Shown here piece by piece: positions 32,545 through 40,575 of a DNA stretch of 49,762 bases. The translations under genes were made by a program, and so were the position numbers. Source of the DNA: Bacteroidales bacterium (lineage in GTDB: Bacteria; Bacteroidota; Bacteroidia; Bacteroidales; UBA932). The DNA is taken from contig JAGBJY010000047.1 in NCBI GenBank assembly GCA_017934185.1, positions 1 to 49,762 on the forward strand, written 5' to 3'. Below the pieces are notes generated by a model. That model was not told where the DNA came from and did not search any database. It saw only the letters and a program-made list of their open reading frames with translations. Position 1 is the stretch's first letter, and each line of letters starts with the position of its first letter.

Positions 32545-33774
32545 ATGAAGAAACTGGTATTAGCCGCTCTTTCGGCATTCGCCTTATGTGCCTGCCATCA
32601 CCCGGAAGTGGAATTTGTGGATTTTGACACTTTTCATGTGACCTCCGTCAAGTCTGCGGATGTTTTCATGAGCGACGGCAGCCTGAATCCAGAAATCCGT
32701 GTCATGGAGAACTCGGAGCCGGAAGATTATGATAACGTTCCGACCAAACTCGCCTATGCAAATGCCAACAGCATTGTACGGGACCTTTTGGGGGTTATAA
32801 ACAGCAACCGGCTTATTCATATTGCCGGCACCTACACCGGCCACGATGTTGACGGCAGTCCCATTACCCTTTCCGGTAAACTGCTTCTTCCGGAGAGCGG
32901 TCCCGTCAAGAACTTGATGATTGTCAGTCATTATACCATCGGCGCCAATTACGAGGCTCCTTCGGAAACTTTCCCCATGGAAGGCATCTGGGCTGCAAAA
33001 GGCTATGCTGTTGTCATTGCCGACTACATCGGCTTCGGGGTTACGGCAAAACGCATTCACCCATATATGCACGTAGAGAGTACGGCACGGTCGGTGGTGG
33101 ATATGGCGCTGGCAGTGAAGCCATATCTGGAACATATCGGCCGCAAGCCGGAAAGCGAAGAAGTTATCCTGGCAGGCTATTCCCAAGGCGGAGCCACTAC
33201 ATTGGCCGTGATGGATATGCTTCAAGATGATTATGCCGACGTTTTCCCGATAAAGAAAGTCTATGCTGGCGGCGGTCCTTATGACCTGGCCGCCACCTAC
33301 GATATTTCCATGGAATGGGATCAGACCGGTATCCCCTGCGCCATTCCCATGATTGTGCAGGGAATCAATGAAGGGGAGCATCTTGGCCTGGAGATGTCCG
33401 ATTTCTTTCTTCCCGACCTGCTTGCCCACTACGATCACTGGATCAATTCCAAGTCTTACACGGTGAAGGAAATCAATACCCTCATGAATGCCACCGCCCT
33501 GCATGAAATCATGACCGAAGGAGGCCGGGACAAGCACAACAGGGAGACAGCCCGGCTGTATCAGGCGCTTCTTGGTAATGGGGTGCTGCATTTTTCCCCG
33601 CACGCACCCATCTACCTGTTCCACAGCACCCAGGATCGGACTGTGCCTTTTGTGAATGCCCTCAAGGCTGAGCTTTGGTTCAAAAACAGGGACGTGCAAT
33701 ACGATTTCGGAGAGTACGGCAAACATGGGACCGGCTGTGTGCGGTTTTTGATCAATGTGTATAAGGACCTATGA
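32545..33774 (+). CDS. Exported alpha/beta-hydrolase lipoprotein (lipase/esterase-like)
   Basis: A 409-residue lipoprotein (signal MKKLVLAALSAFALCAC, lipobox LCAC) of the secretory lipase-type alpha/beta-hydrolases. The nucleophile elbow is GYSQGGATTL; an oxyanion-region SHYTIGANYEAPSETFPM precedes it; the catalytic His is probably in GKHGTGCVRF and the Asp in STQDRTVPF. Substrate is unknown: the family includes triglyceride lipases and esterases acting on plant or host esters. It is tightly packed between the small barrel gene (3 nt) and the next lipoprotein gene (ATGA overlap). Confidence 0.83.
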   Translation: MKKLVLAALSAFALCACHHPEVEFVDFDTFHVTSVKSADVFMSDGSLNPEIRVMENSEPEDYDNVPTKLAYANANSIVRDLLGVINSNRLIHIAGTYTGHDVDGSPITLSGKLLLPESGPVKNLMIVSHYTIGANYEAPSETFPMEGIWAAKGYAVVIADYIGFGVTAKRIHPYMHVESTARSVVDMALAVKPYLEHIGRKPESEEVILAGYSQGGATTLAVMDMLQDDYADVFPIKKVYAGGGPYDLAATYDISMEWDQTGIPCAIPMIVQGINEGEHLGLEMSDFFLPDLLAHYDHWINSKSYTVKEINTLMNATALHEIMTEGGRDKHNRETARLYQALLGNGVLHFSPHAPIYLFHSTQDRTVPFVNALKAELWFKNRDVQYDFGEYGKHGTGCVRFLINVYKDL

Positions 33775-34616
33775 GAAAACTATTGTATTTGTGTCTGGCA
33801 GGGCTGGTAACCTTGGGGTGCAGCAAAGAAAAAATGGTCACATCGGCCTGTGACTTTGAATTGAAGGTGGATTGGGTGAAAGGGAGCCGGGCACAGTTTT
33901 CTGTGACGCCGGCCATAGAGGGTGCGACATATGCCTACATTGTGATTTCGGATGACCACTCACAGTACGGCAGGAACGACACGGAAATCATCGCCTATCA
34001 GATGAATTGGCTGCGCACCATTTATTCCGATCTGCAAAAAGAAGGTGACGTATCAGGATCCTTTTCCGACATCTGCTGTTTCAAGGGGCCCCGTACGATC
34101 AAAAGCAAGTTCTTGTCGTCGGACAAAGACTATGAACTGCTGGTTTTTCAAGTGAATCCCGAGACGGATCAACCCATCGGTCCCTTGTACACATGTGCTT
34201 TCCATACCAAACCTATTCCCAAAGTGGACCTGGGTTTTACCGTCCGGTATCAAGACAATATGTTCTACATCCAACCCGAAGACAAAACGGTCCGCTGGTT
34301 CTGGGAGTATGAGTTGGATGACAAGATCCAGGACGTCTACGACGACCCGTTCATCTTTTTATACGAGATTATTGACATGTATGATGAATACGGTTTTCTG
34401 GAGCATGCCCTCTGCCTGGGTGACCAGTCATGGGAACTGCCCCGCGACGATCGTTCCATCAAGGAAGGCGCCTCCTATACGTTAGCACTGTCTGCATGTA
34501 CGACGGAGGGAGAAATCTGTTCGGATGTAATGTATGCCGGTTTTACTTTTCAGAACGGTAAGATTTCTTTTACCTATGCCGATTTCCCAGTAGAGTCTTT
34601 GACCCCACTCGATTAA
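33771..34616 (+). CDS. Uncharacterised lipoprotein, last gene of the island
   Basis: A 281-residue lipoprotein (signal MRKLLYLCLAGLVTLGC). Residues about 25-150 look like a fibronectin-III-like beta-sandwich (FELKVDWVKGSRAQFSVTPAIEGATYAYIVIS, DYELLVFQVNP); a second, similar region follows (VDLGFTVRYQDNMFYIQPEDKTVRWFWEYEL). I do not recognise a named family. It overlaps the hydrolase gene by ATGA and ends 11 nt before the right-end arm repeats, so the cluster runs right up to the island end. Confidence 0.75.
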   Translation: MRKLLYLCLAGLVTLGCSKEKMVTSACDFELKVDWVKGSRAQFSVTPAIEGATYAYIVISDDHSQYGRNDTEIIAYQMNWLRTIYSDLQKEGDVSGSFSDICCFKGPRTIKSKFLSSDKDYELLVFQVNPETDQPIGPLYTCAFHTKPIPKVDLGFTVRYQDNMFYIQPEDKTVRWFWEYELDDKIQDVYDDPFIFLYEIIDMYDEYGFLEHALCLGDQSWELPRDDRSIKEGASYTLALSACTTEGEICSDVMYAGFTFQNGKISFTYADFPVESLTPLD

Positions 34617-34626
34617 ATGCCTGGGG

Positions 34627-34655
34627 TTCTGTTGTGCAAATGTCGTGCAAAATTC
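34627..34655. promoter_or_regulatory. Putative integrase arm-binding repeats, right end
   Basis: TTCTGTTGTGCAAA (34627-34640) is identical to 17961-17974 at the left end, and GTGCAAAATTC (34645-34655) repeats the core of the same motif 11-13 bp further on. Orientation is the same at both ends. This supports the motif as recombinase or accessory-factor binding sites. Confidence 0.68.
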
Positions 34656-34661
34656 AAATAA

Positions 34662-34700
34662 TAATCCGCAACTAATTCATTAAGAATTTGTTGCGGATTA
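34662..34700 (-). terminator. Long hairpin at the right end of the island, likely terminator of tRNA-Leu
   Basis: TAATCCGCAAC (34662-34672) and GTTGCGGATTA (34690-34700) pair perfectly; inside, AATTC and GAATT pair again around ATTAA. On the minus strand the stem is followed by a T-rich tract, so it can end the tRNA-Leu transcript, replacing the original terminator now left 17 kb away at 17811-17835. It could also be part of the recombination site. Confidence 0.65.
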
Positions 34701-34703
34701 ACC

Positions 34704-34724
34704 TTGTGCCCAGAGCGGGAATCG
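34704..34724. repeat. attR: right 21-bp direct repeat, inside the tRNA-Leu 3' end
   Basis: Identical to 17834-17854. It covers the discriminator, the 3' acceptor strand and the 3' half of the T-arm of the tRNA-Leu gene plus three bases beyond, so the inserted element restores a complete tRNA gene. Confidence 0.93.
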
Positions 34725-34790
34725 AACCCGCACGATATTGCTATCACAGGATTTTGAGTCCAGCGCGTCTACCAATTCCGCCATCCGGGC
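34707..34790 (-). tRNA. tRNA-Leu (anticodon CAA)
   Basis: Read on the minus strand from 34790 it begins GCCCGGATGGCGGAATTGG. The acceptor stem (GCCCGGA with TCTGGGC, one G-U), the D-loop GGTAGACGC, the long class II variable arm (around TGATAGCAATATCG) and the T-stem GCGGG/CCCGC are all present. The anticodon loop CTCAAAA gives CAA, reading UUG Leu codons. The anticodon stem CTGGA/TCCTG has one U-U mismatch (28-42). CCA is not encoded. Its 3' end is the island attachment site. Confidence 0.94.
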
Positions 34791-34813
34791 CGGTAGGGAC
34801 TGCAAATGTAACG

Positions 34814-35710
34814 CTATTTCCGGGAATCACCAAATTTTTTCAAACGATACTTCACTCCGGCCCTGAGGTGGGAGAAGGGATAGTCGTGGAGGCCGTATTC
34901 AAAGGCGGCGAAGGGCGCGAACGCTCCGATGGGAACTTCCACTACGCCTTTCACCGTCAGGGGGCGGTCCCCGTCGCCTTCCCAGCCGCTGTAACCGGCC
35001 AGCTGGGCCGACAGGCGGAAAGCCCGGGTGTCCACAATACCCAGCACACCGTACTGCCAGGCGTCGTTCTGGCGGCCACGGTCGGTTTGCCAGCAGAGGA
35101 AACCACCACTTACCACCAGACGCAGCTCTTTCAGGAAGCCATTCAAATAAAGCGACTTGCCAATGCTGGCGTCAAAGAAATAGCCGGGTGCATCGTAATA
35201 CCGCGCCTGACCGTAGGTGTTGCCGGAAGCGGTTTTCAGGACGGCCCTTATCAGAATGTCCGGCCGCCAGCCTTTTTCCGTGAGCACATGGAAGTCGGTG
35301 GACACGTACACATCGCCGGAATCTATGCCCTTTCCGCCGTCCGGGAAGTCCGTCAGCCGGCGCCGCGCGGCAATGGCAGGGGAATAGCTCCACCACTCCA
35401 CAATGGGCATCCACACCGTCAGGGCCGCCCTTTTGGTCCAGAGCGGAAGCTGCACCATGAAGCGCGGGCCGTAGGTAAGGTCATCGGCAAAAGGAACCCC
35501 TTGGCCCCAGAAGAGGTCGCCGGAGAGTTCGGCCCGGAACTCCCCTGTGAGCCGGGCTTCCGGGACATCCGGCACCGGAAAGGCATTGGGGCCGAAGTAG
35601 GCCGGCGCCACCTGGGTAACCTGGCTAAGATCCGGCGTCTGAACCGGCGTTTGCGCATGTACAAAGAGGGAAGCTCCCAGCAGGAGCAGGACAATCACAC
35701 ACTTTTTCAT
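34814..35710 (-). CDS. Outer-membrane beta-barrel protein of unknown function
   Basis: A 298-residue exported protein (signal MKKCVIVLLLLGASLFVHAQ). The body has repeated strand patterns with aromatic borders (RFMVQLPLWTKRAALTVWMPIVEWWSYSP, AFAPFAAFEYGLHDYPFSHLRAGVKYRL), consistent with an outer-membrane barrel. I do not recognise the family. On the minus strand a weak -7 box (TGGCTTTG) ends 4 nt before the ATG. It runs toward the tRNA-Leu gene, divergent from aroB; before the island inserted, this gene, the tRNA and the symporter terminator would have been close neighbours. Confidence 0.75.
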   Translation of the reverse strand: MKKCVIVLLLLGASLFVHAQTPVQTPDLSQVTQVAPAYFGPNAFPVPDVPEARLTGEFRAELSGDLFWGQGVPFADDLTYGPRFMVQLPLWTKRAALTVWMPIVEWWSYSPAIAARRRLTDFPDGGKGIDSGDVYVSTDFHVLTEKGWRPDILIRAVLKTASGNTYGQARYYDAPGYFFDASIGKSLYLNGFLKELRLVVSGGFLCWQTDRGRQNDAWQYGVLGIVDTRAFRLSAQLAGYSGWEGDGDRPLTVKGVVEVPIGAFAPFAAFEYGLHDYPFSHLRAGVKYRLKKFGDSRK

Positions 35711-35752
35711 AGTGCAAAGCCAAATGAATTTCTATGGGCGTGCAAATTTTTC

Positions 35753-35760
35753 TATCTTTG
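35753..35760 (+). promoter_or_regulatory. -7 box of the aroB operon
   Basis: TATCTTTG matches TAnnTTTG and ends 6 nt before the aroB ATG at 35767, so the leader is only a few bases at most. Confidence 0.72.
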
Positions 35761-35766
35761 TAATCT

Positions 35767-36789
35767 ATGACGACGATGCACATCTCAAAAAGTTATAGCA
35801 GCCAGGTGGTTTCCGGCGAAGGTCTGGAACCCGTCACCCGGCTTCTGGAAGGGGAAAAAGAGCTTTTTTTGCTGTACGACCATCATGTGGCCTGGGCCGC
35901 CGGAAAGCTCATGAAGATCCTTCCCGTCAAGGGCAGTTTTGCCCTGGACGCCAGCGAGGCAGGGAAAAACCTGGAAACCGTGCAAGCCCTTAGCCGATGG
36001 CTGCTGGAGGCCGATGCTTCCCGCAGCGCCTTCCTCCTCACACTGGGGGGCGGCATCACCTCCGACATCGGCGGCTTTGCAGCCGCCACTTACAAGCGCG
36101 GCATCCGCTACGGAAATATCCCCACCACGCTACTCGCGCAGGTAGACGCTGCCATCGGCGGCAAAACCGGCGTGAACCTGGACGGCTACAAAAACATGCT
36201 GGGAGCCTTCCACCTGCCGCAGTTCACCTATCTGTGCACGGAGGTGCTGGAAACCCTTCCCGCCCCCATCTTCCGCGAAGGCTTGTCGGAGCTCCTGAAA
36301 ACCTTCCTTCTGGCCGATGGCCCTGCATATGAGGCCGCCGTGAGAAGAAAGGACCAGGAATGGCTGCCGCTGATTCTGCGGGCGGCCGAGATTAAGGCCA
36401 CTATTGTGCAGCGGGACCCCTTTGAGGGCGGCGAACGGGCCAAACTGAACCTGGGGCACACGTTTGCGCACGCCATCGAGCACGAGGCTGCCCGGCGCTC
36501 AGAGACCCTCTCCCATGGGGAGGCGGTGGCCGTGGGCACCCTTATGGCCGCAGAGCTGGCAGAGAAGCTTGGCGTAGCAGAAATCGGCCTTGCAGCACGC
36601 TTGAAGGCCGATTACAAAAGCCTGGGGCTGCCTACGGAGTGTCCGTATCCGGTGCAGAACCTCCTGGATGCCATGGGGAAGGACAAGAAAGCGGCCCGGG
36701 GCCAGATTAAGTTTGTGCTGCCGGTGAGGCCGGGAGAAGTGATACTCAAAGACATAAGCATTCATGATTTGCACCTCTATACAAAATAA
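35767..36789 (+). CDS. aroB: 3-dehydroquinate synthase
   Basis: AroB closes DAHP to 3-dehydroquinate, the second step of the shikimate pathway, with NAD+ and a divalent metal. The 340-residue protein shows LGGGITSDIGGFAAATYKRGIRYGNIPTTLLAQVDAAIGGKTGVNLDGYKNMLGAF-type core motifs (about 96-150), the metal-binding Glu in FREGLSELLKT and the His ligands in LNLGHTFAHAIEH and LSHGEAVAVGT. Length is normal. It heads a three-gene operon and overlaps the aroD-aroA fusion by 26 nt. Confidence 0.96.
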   Translation: MTTMHISKSYSSQVVSGEGLEPVTRLLEGEKELFLLYDHHVAWAAGKLMKILPVKGSFALDASEAGKNLETVQALSRWLLEADASRSAFLLTLGGGITSDIGGFAAATYKRGIRYGNIPTTLLAQVDAAIGGKTGVNLDGYKNMLGAFHLPQFTYLCTEVLETLPAPIFREGLSELLKTFLLADGPAYEAAVRRKDQEWLPLILRAAEIKATIVQRDPFEGGERAKLNLGHTFAHAIEHEAARRSETLSHGEAVAVGTLMAAELAEKLGVAEIGLAARLKADYKSLGLPTECPYPVQNLLDAMGKDKKAARGQIKFVLPVRPGEVILKDISIHDLHLYTK

Positions 36790-38734
36790 GGACATCCAGC
36801 AGATTCTGGACCTGCTGCCTCGGCAGGAGATGGCCGAAATCCGGCTGGACCGCTGCGCCTTGGAGGAAGAGGAGATGGAGCAGCTGTTCGGGGAGAGCGA
36901 CGTGCCGCTCATTGCCACCTGCCGGCTGGAAGAAGAGCCCGGGGCGCCGCAGATTCTGGAGCGGGCCATCAGGGCGGGGGCCAAGTACGTGGACCTGGAG
37001 ATGGAAGCCCCGGCTGCCGTGGGACGCCGCATCCGCGAAGCTTGCCGCAGCTATGGCAGCGTGCTCATCCGCTCTTACCACAATTTTAGCGAGACGCCCC
37101 CGCTGCCGGTGCTGCAGTCCCTGGTGGAACGTGCCCGCAGCTTTGGCGGCGAAGTGGTAAAAATAGTGACTACAGCCACTTCTGAGGCCGATAATGCCAC
37201 CATCGGCGCGCTGTATGAGAGCGCAGCGCCCGGAACGCTGGTGGCTTTTTGCATGGGCGACAAAGGCCGACCCTCGCGGCTGGAAGCCCTGAAAAAGGGC
37301 GCGCCTTTCACTTACGCGTGCCTGAGCGAAGAAGAGGCATCGGCCCCGGGACAATGGACCGTGGAGGCCATGCGAAAGGCCGTGTACGGGGATTTCCGCT
37401 TTGTCAAGGCCGAGGGGCTGCCCATGCCTTCCTCCAAGAGCTTTGCGCAAAGGGCCATCGTGGCGGCTGCCCTGGCCGATGGCGTTTCCACCCTGGAAGG
37501 CTATACCCCTTGTGGAGACAACGAGAGTGCACTCAGTGCCGCCAGGGCCCTGGGCGCCGAAGTGACGCTGAACGGCCGGACGCTCACGGTGAAGGGCATT
37601 TTTGCCAAGCCGGGATGCCTGCACCTTAAGGAACTTCATACCGGCGAGTCCGGTTTTCTCACCCGCCTTTGCATTCCGCTGCTTGCCACGCTGAGCCCGC
37701 AGCCCGTGCGGGTGACGGGCGAAAAAACGCTGCTGAAACGGCCCCTCACCGATGCCCATGACATCATGGCGGCGTACGGCGTGCGGCTGTACCCGGAGAG
37801 GGAAGGCCCCCGCAAGACGGACTGCACGCTGCCGCTGAAGGTGGCCGGCCCCCTCATTCCCGGACGGGCCGACGTCTCCGGAAAAGGCGGCTCGCAGCTG
37901 GTGAGCGGCCTCCTGGCAGCCCTGCCTCTGGCCGAAGGAAAATCGGCCTTGTATGTGCATGAGCCGCGCAGTATCCCCTACCTTTTCATCACGGTGGACG
38001 TGCTCAAGAAGTTTGGCATTGCCATCGGCTCGGAAATGGAGGGCGACGATGCCTTCCTGGAAACGCAGGACTGGAGCCTTTGCAGCGGTGTGAACTTCTT
38101 CTTCCGCGGAGGACAGCGTTACAAGCCCGCCCATTTTGCCATCGAGGCCGATTGGTCCGGTGCGGCACCCTTCCTGGTGGCCGGGGCCATCTTTGGCGAA
38201 GTTCAGGTGGAAGGGCTTGATACCCAGAGCCTTCAGGCCGATATCTCCATCCTGGACATCCTGATGGAAGCCGGGGCCAGTATGTCGCAGCTGGACGCTC
38301 CGGCCGGCCCCATCCAGGTGAGCCGGGCACCGCTGAGCGCTTTTGAGGCCGACCTGAACAACTGTCCGGACCTCTTCCCCATGGTGGCGGTGCTGGCGGC
38401 TTTCTGCCCCGGAGAGAGCCATCTGCTGGGCGTGGAACGGCTTCGGCACAAAGAAACCGACCGGGCGGCGGCCATTGAGGCCATGCTCACGCAGATGGGC
38501 GTTCCGGTGAGCATCGTGGAAGACCGGATGAGCATTACCGGCATGGGCCTTACCCAGCGCGTGGCCACCGGGCAGCTGCTTCGTGGCGGCACCTACCCAT
38601 CGCACGCCGACCACCGTATGGTGATGGCCCTGAGCGTAGCCTCGCTGGGGGCCTCCAGCCCCATCGTGATTGACGATGTGGCCTGCGTGGCCAAATCTTT
38701 CCCGGACTTTAACGAACTATTTGCCAGACTATGA
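36764..38734 (+). CDS. Bifunctional 3-dehydroquinate dehydratase (type I) / 3-phosphoshikimate 1-carboxyvinyltransferase
   Basis: A 656-residue fusion of two shikimate enzymes. Residues 1-205 are type I dehydroquinase: EIRLDRC, the catalytic His106 (SYHNF), Schiff-base Lys133 (VVKIVTTA) and the C-terminal PFTYACLSEEEASAPGQ. Residues about 213-656 are EPSP synthase (AroA): GLPMPSSKSFAQRAIVAAALADG, PCGDNESAL, the PEP/shikimate region TGESGFLTRL, RHKETDRAAAIEAML and HADHRMVMALSVASL. It thus performs pathway steps 3 and 6. The separate enzymes are the rule in bacteria. It overlaps aroB by 26 nt and aroC by 4 nt (ATGA); shikimate dehydrogenase and kinase are not in the window. Confidence 0.94.
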   Translation: MICTSIQNKDIQQILDLLPRQEMAEIRLDRCALEEEEMEQLFGESDVPLIATCRLEEEPGAPQILERAIRAGAKYVDLEMEAPAAVGRRIREACRSYGSVLIRSYHNFSETPPLPVLQSLVERARSFGGEVVKIVTTATSEADNATIGALYESAAPGTLVAFCMGDKGRPSRLEALKKGAPFTYACLSEEEASAPGQWTVEAMRKAVYGDFRFVKAEGLPMPSSKSFAQRAIVAAALADGVSTLEGYTPCGDNESALSAARALGAEVTLNGRTLTVKGIFAKPGCLHLKELHTGESGFLTRLCIPLLATLSPQPVRVTGEKTLLKRPLTDAHDIMAAYGVRLYPEREGPRKTDCTLPLKVAGPLIPGRADVSGKGGSQLVSGLLAALPLAEGKSALYVHEPRSIPYLFITVDVLKKFGIAIGSEMEGDDAFLETQDWSLCSGVNFFFRGGQRYKPAHFAIEADWSGAAPFLVAGAIFGEVQVEGLDTQSLQADISILDILMEAGASMSQLDAPAGPIQVSRAPLSAFEADLNNCPDLFPMVAVLAAFCPGESHLLGVERLRHKETDRAAAIEAMLTQMGVPVSIVEDRMSITGMGLTQRVATGQLLRGGTYPSHADHRMVMALSVASLGASSPIVIDDVACVAKSFPDFNELFARL

Positions 38735-39780
38735 ATACATTCGGTAACAAATTCAAAGTAAGCATTTTTGGAGAATCGCACGGCGCCTGCATCGGCGTAA
38801 CGGTAGACGGTGTGCTGCCGGGCATTCCGCTGAGCGAAGCGGACTTCTCCGTAGACCTGGACCGCCGGCGGGCGGGAGCGCTGGGCACTACGTCCCGCAA
38901 GGAGAGCGATGCCCCGGAAATCCTTTCCGGCGTTTACAACGGCTACACCACCGGAGCGCCCGTGACGGTGCTTTTCCGCAACGAGAACACCCGCAGCGAG
39001 GACTACGACGCGTTCCGCAAGCATCCGCGCCCGGGCCACGCCGACTTCACGGCCAACCTCAAATACGGCGGTTTCAACGACTTGCGGGGCGGCGGTCCTT
39101 TCAGCGGCCGGCTCACCCTGGGGCTGGTGGCCGCCGGGGTCATTGCCAAGAAGATGCTCTACTTTGCCCGCTTCCACGCCTCCCTGGTGGAAGTGGGGGG
39201 GCTCACGGAGGCATCGGCCTGGCCGGAGGCCCTGAAAGCCGCAGAGGCCGAGGGCGACTCCCTGGGCGGCGTGGTGGCCTGCTCGGTGGCGGGACTGCCC
39301 ATCGGCCTGGGAGAACCCTTTTGGAACAGCGTTGAAAGCGTGATTTCCCATGCCGTGTTTGCCATTCCCGGGGTGCGGGGCATTGAATTCGGGGACGGTT
39401 TTGCAGCGGCCCGGATGAAAGGCTCGGAGCACATAGACCTGTTTCCGGAAAACGGCAGCGGCGAAGGCTGCTGCCACGGCGAAGGCCACTGTGAGGGCCA
39501 CGAAGAGGGGCATGAGTGCTGTCATGGCGGCGAAGAAAGCGGTGGGCACCACTGCTGCGGCCGGCATAAGAGAGTTCAGCCGCCCGTCACCAACCACTGC
39601 GGCGGGGTGAACGGCGGCATTACCAACGGCAATCCTGTGGAGTTCCGCGTGGCGTTCAAGCCCACCGCCAGCATCGCCAAAGCCGGCATTCCCGGCCGAC
39701 ACGACGTTTGCTTTGCCCTCCGCACCCCCGTGATTGTGGAGGCCGTGGCCTCCATTGCCCTCACCGACCTGGCACTGTAA
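38731..39780 (+). CDS. aroC: Chorismate synthase with Cys/His-rich insert
   Basis: AroC converts EPSP to chorismate using reduced FMN, the last shared step of aromatic synthesis. The 349-residue protein has FGESHGACIGVTVDG, the FMN/substrate regions RPGHADFTANLKYGGFNDLRGGGPFSGRLT and HCGGVNGGITNG, and the C-terminal GRHDVCFALRTPVIVEA. Between the conserved MKGSEHIDLF and NHCGG segments lies an unusual stretch (residues 247-279; 39469-39567) with seven Cys and eight His in 33 residues. Without it the protein would be rather short for AroC. The insert faces where family members have a short variable loop near the active-site entrance. Last of the aro operon (ATGA overlap). Confidence 0.94.
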   Translation: MNTFGNKFKVSIFGESHGACIGVTVDGVLPGIPLSEADFSVDLDRRRAGALGTTSRKESDAPEILSGVYNGYTTGAPVTVLFRNENTRSEDYDAFRKHPRPGHADFTANLKYGGFNDLRGGGPFSGRLTLGLVAAGVIAKKMLYFARFHASLVEVGGLTEASAWPEALKAAEAEGDSLGGVVACSVAGLPIGLGEPFWNSVESVISHAVFAIPGVRGIEFGDGFAAARMKGSEHIDLFPENGSGEGCCHGEGHCEGHEEGHECCHGGEESGGHHCCGRHKRVQPPVTNHCGGVNGGITNGNPVEFRVAFKPTASIAKAGIPGRHDVCFALRTPVIVEAVASIALTDLAL

Positions 39781-39798
39781 CACAAAATACCAAAAACT

Positions 39799-40479
39799 AT
39801 GACCCAAAACAAGTCTTGGATGATTCCGGCAGCCTTTTTTGCACTGGCTGCCCTGGCCAACTGGAGCGGAAGGCTCTGGGAAATGGAAGACCTGGCCCGT
39901 ATGGCCAAACCGGCCCTCATGCCACTGCTGGCCGTAACCACTGTAGCTGCGGCTGGAGGCATCGGCTCCCGCGGAATGCGCCTTCTGGTGTGCGCCCAGC
40001 TCTTTGGCTGGCTGGGAGATGTGCTCCTGATGCGTAGCGGCTTCGGCTTTTTCGTTGGCGGCATGGCGGCGTTTTTGATGGGCCACCTTTTCTATATCAC
40101 CCTCTTTGGCGGCAAGTCCTGGAAGGGCTTCGGCATGAAAGTGTGGCTGCCGGCGCTGGCTGTGATGGCAGCCATTGTGTGCGGCCTGGTGGTGGCTATC
40201 GGCATCAAAGGCGCTCTGCTTGGCCCCATGCTGGTGTACGGCATGATCCTGATGCTCCTCATTTTCAGCGGCCTTGCGGGGGTTATCCGCTTTGGCGGCC
40301 CCTGGTGGTGGATTCTCTCAGGCGCCCTGCTTTTCACCTTCTCCGACGCCCTCATTGCCACCGGCAGCTTTGACGCCCTGCCCTTTGCCGGCAAGGACTT
40401 CGTGATTATGCTCACCTACGTGGTGGCCCAGGCTTTCCTGGCGGCAGGTGCCCTCCGCCTGGAGCGCCCCGCAGCATAA
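39799..40479 (+). CDS. YhhN/TMEM86-family membrane protein
   Basis: A 226-residue integral membrane protein with about eight helices. The family segments are KPALMPLLAVTTVAAAGG, LLVCAQLFGWLGDVLLM, GGMAAFLMGHLFYITLF and GALLFTFSDALIA, including the conserved GD and SD acids. Eukaryotic relatives hydrolyse the vinyl-ether bond of lysoplasmalogens; bacterial members are less well tested. Plasmalogens occur in anaerobic bacteria, so a lipid role is plausible here. It follows aroC after 18 nt and ends before a strong terminator, so it may share the aro transcript. Confidence 0.82.
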   Translation: MTQNKSWMIPAAFFALAALANWSGRLWEMEDLARMAKPALMPLLAVTTVAAAGGIGSRGMRLLVCAQLFGWLGDVLLMRSGFGFFVGGMAAFLMGHLFYITLFGGKSWKGFGMKVWLPALAVMAAIVCGLVVAIGIKGALLGPMLVYGMILMLLIFSGLAGVIRFGGPWWWILSGALLFTFSDALIATGSFDALPFAGKDFVIMLTYVVAQAFLAAGALRLERPAA

Positions 40480-40533
40480 CCCGGCCGCTTCTTCGCAGAT
40501 TCACCCATGTGCCTGTAAATCAGGCGCTTATAC

Positions 40534-40566
40534 AAAAACAGTAAGCAATAATTGCTTACTGTTTTT
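40534..40566. terminator. Perfect 15-bp bidirectional terminator
   Basis: AAAAACAGTAAGCAA (40534-40548) and TTGCTTACTGTTTTT (40552-40566) pair without mismatch around a 3-nt loop. With A- and T-runs at the ends it can stop both the YhhN transcript and the convergent hydrolase gene. Confidence 0.9.
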
Positions 40567-40575
40567 ACGTAAGTG

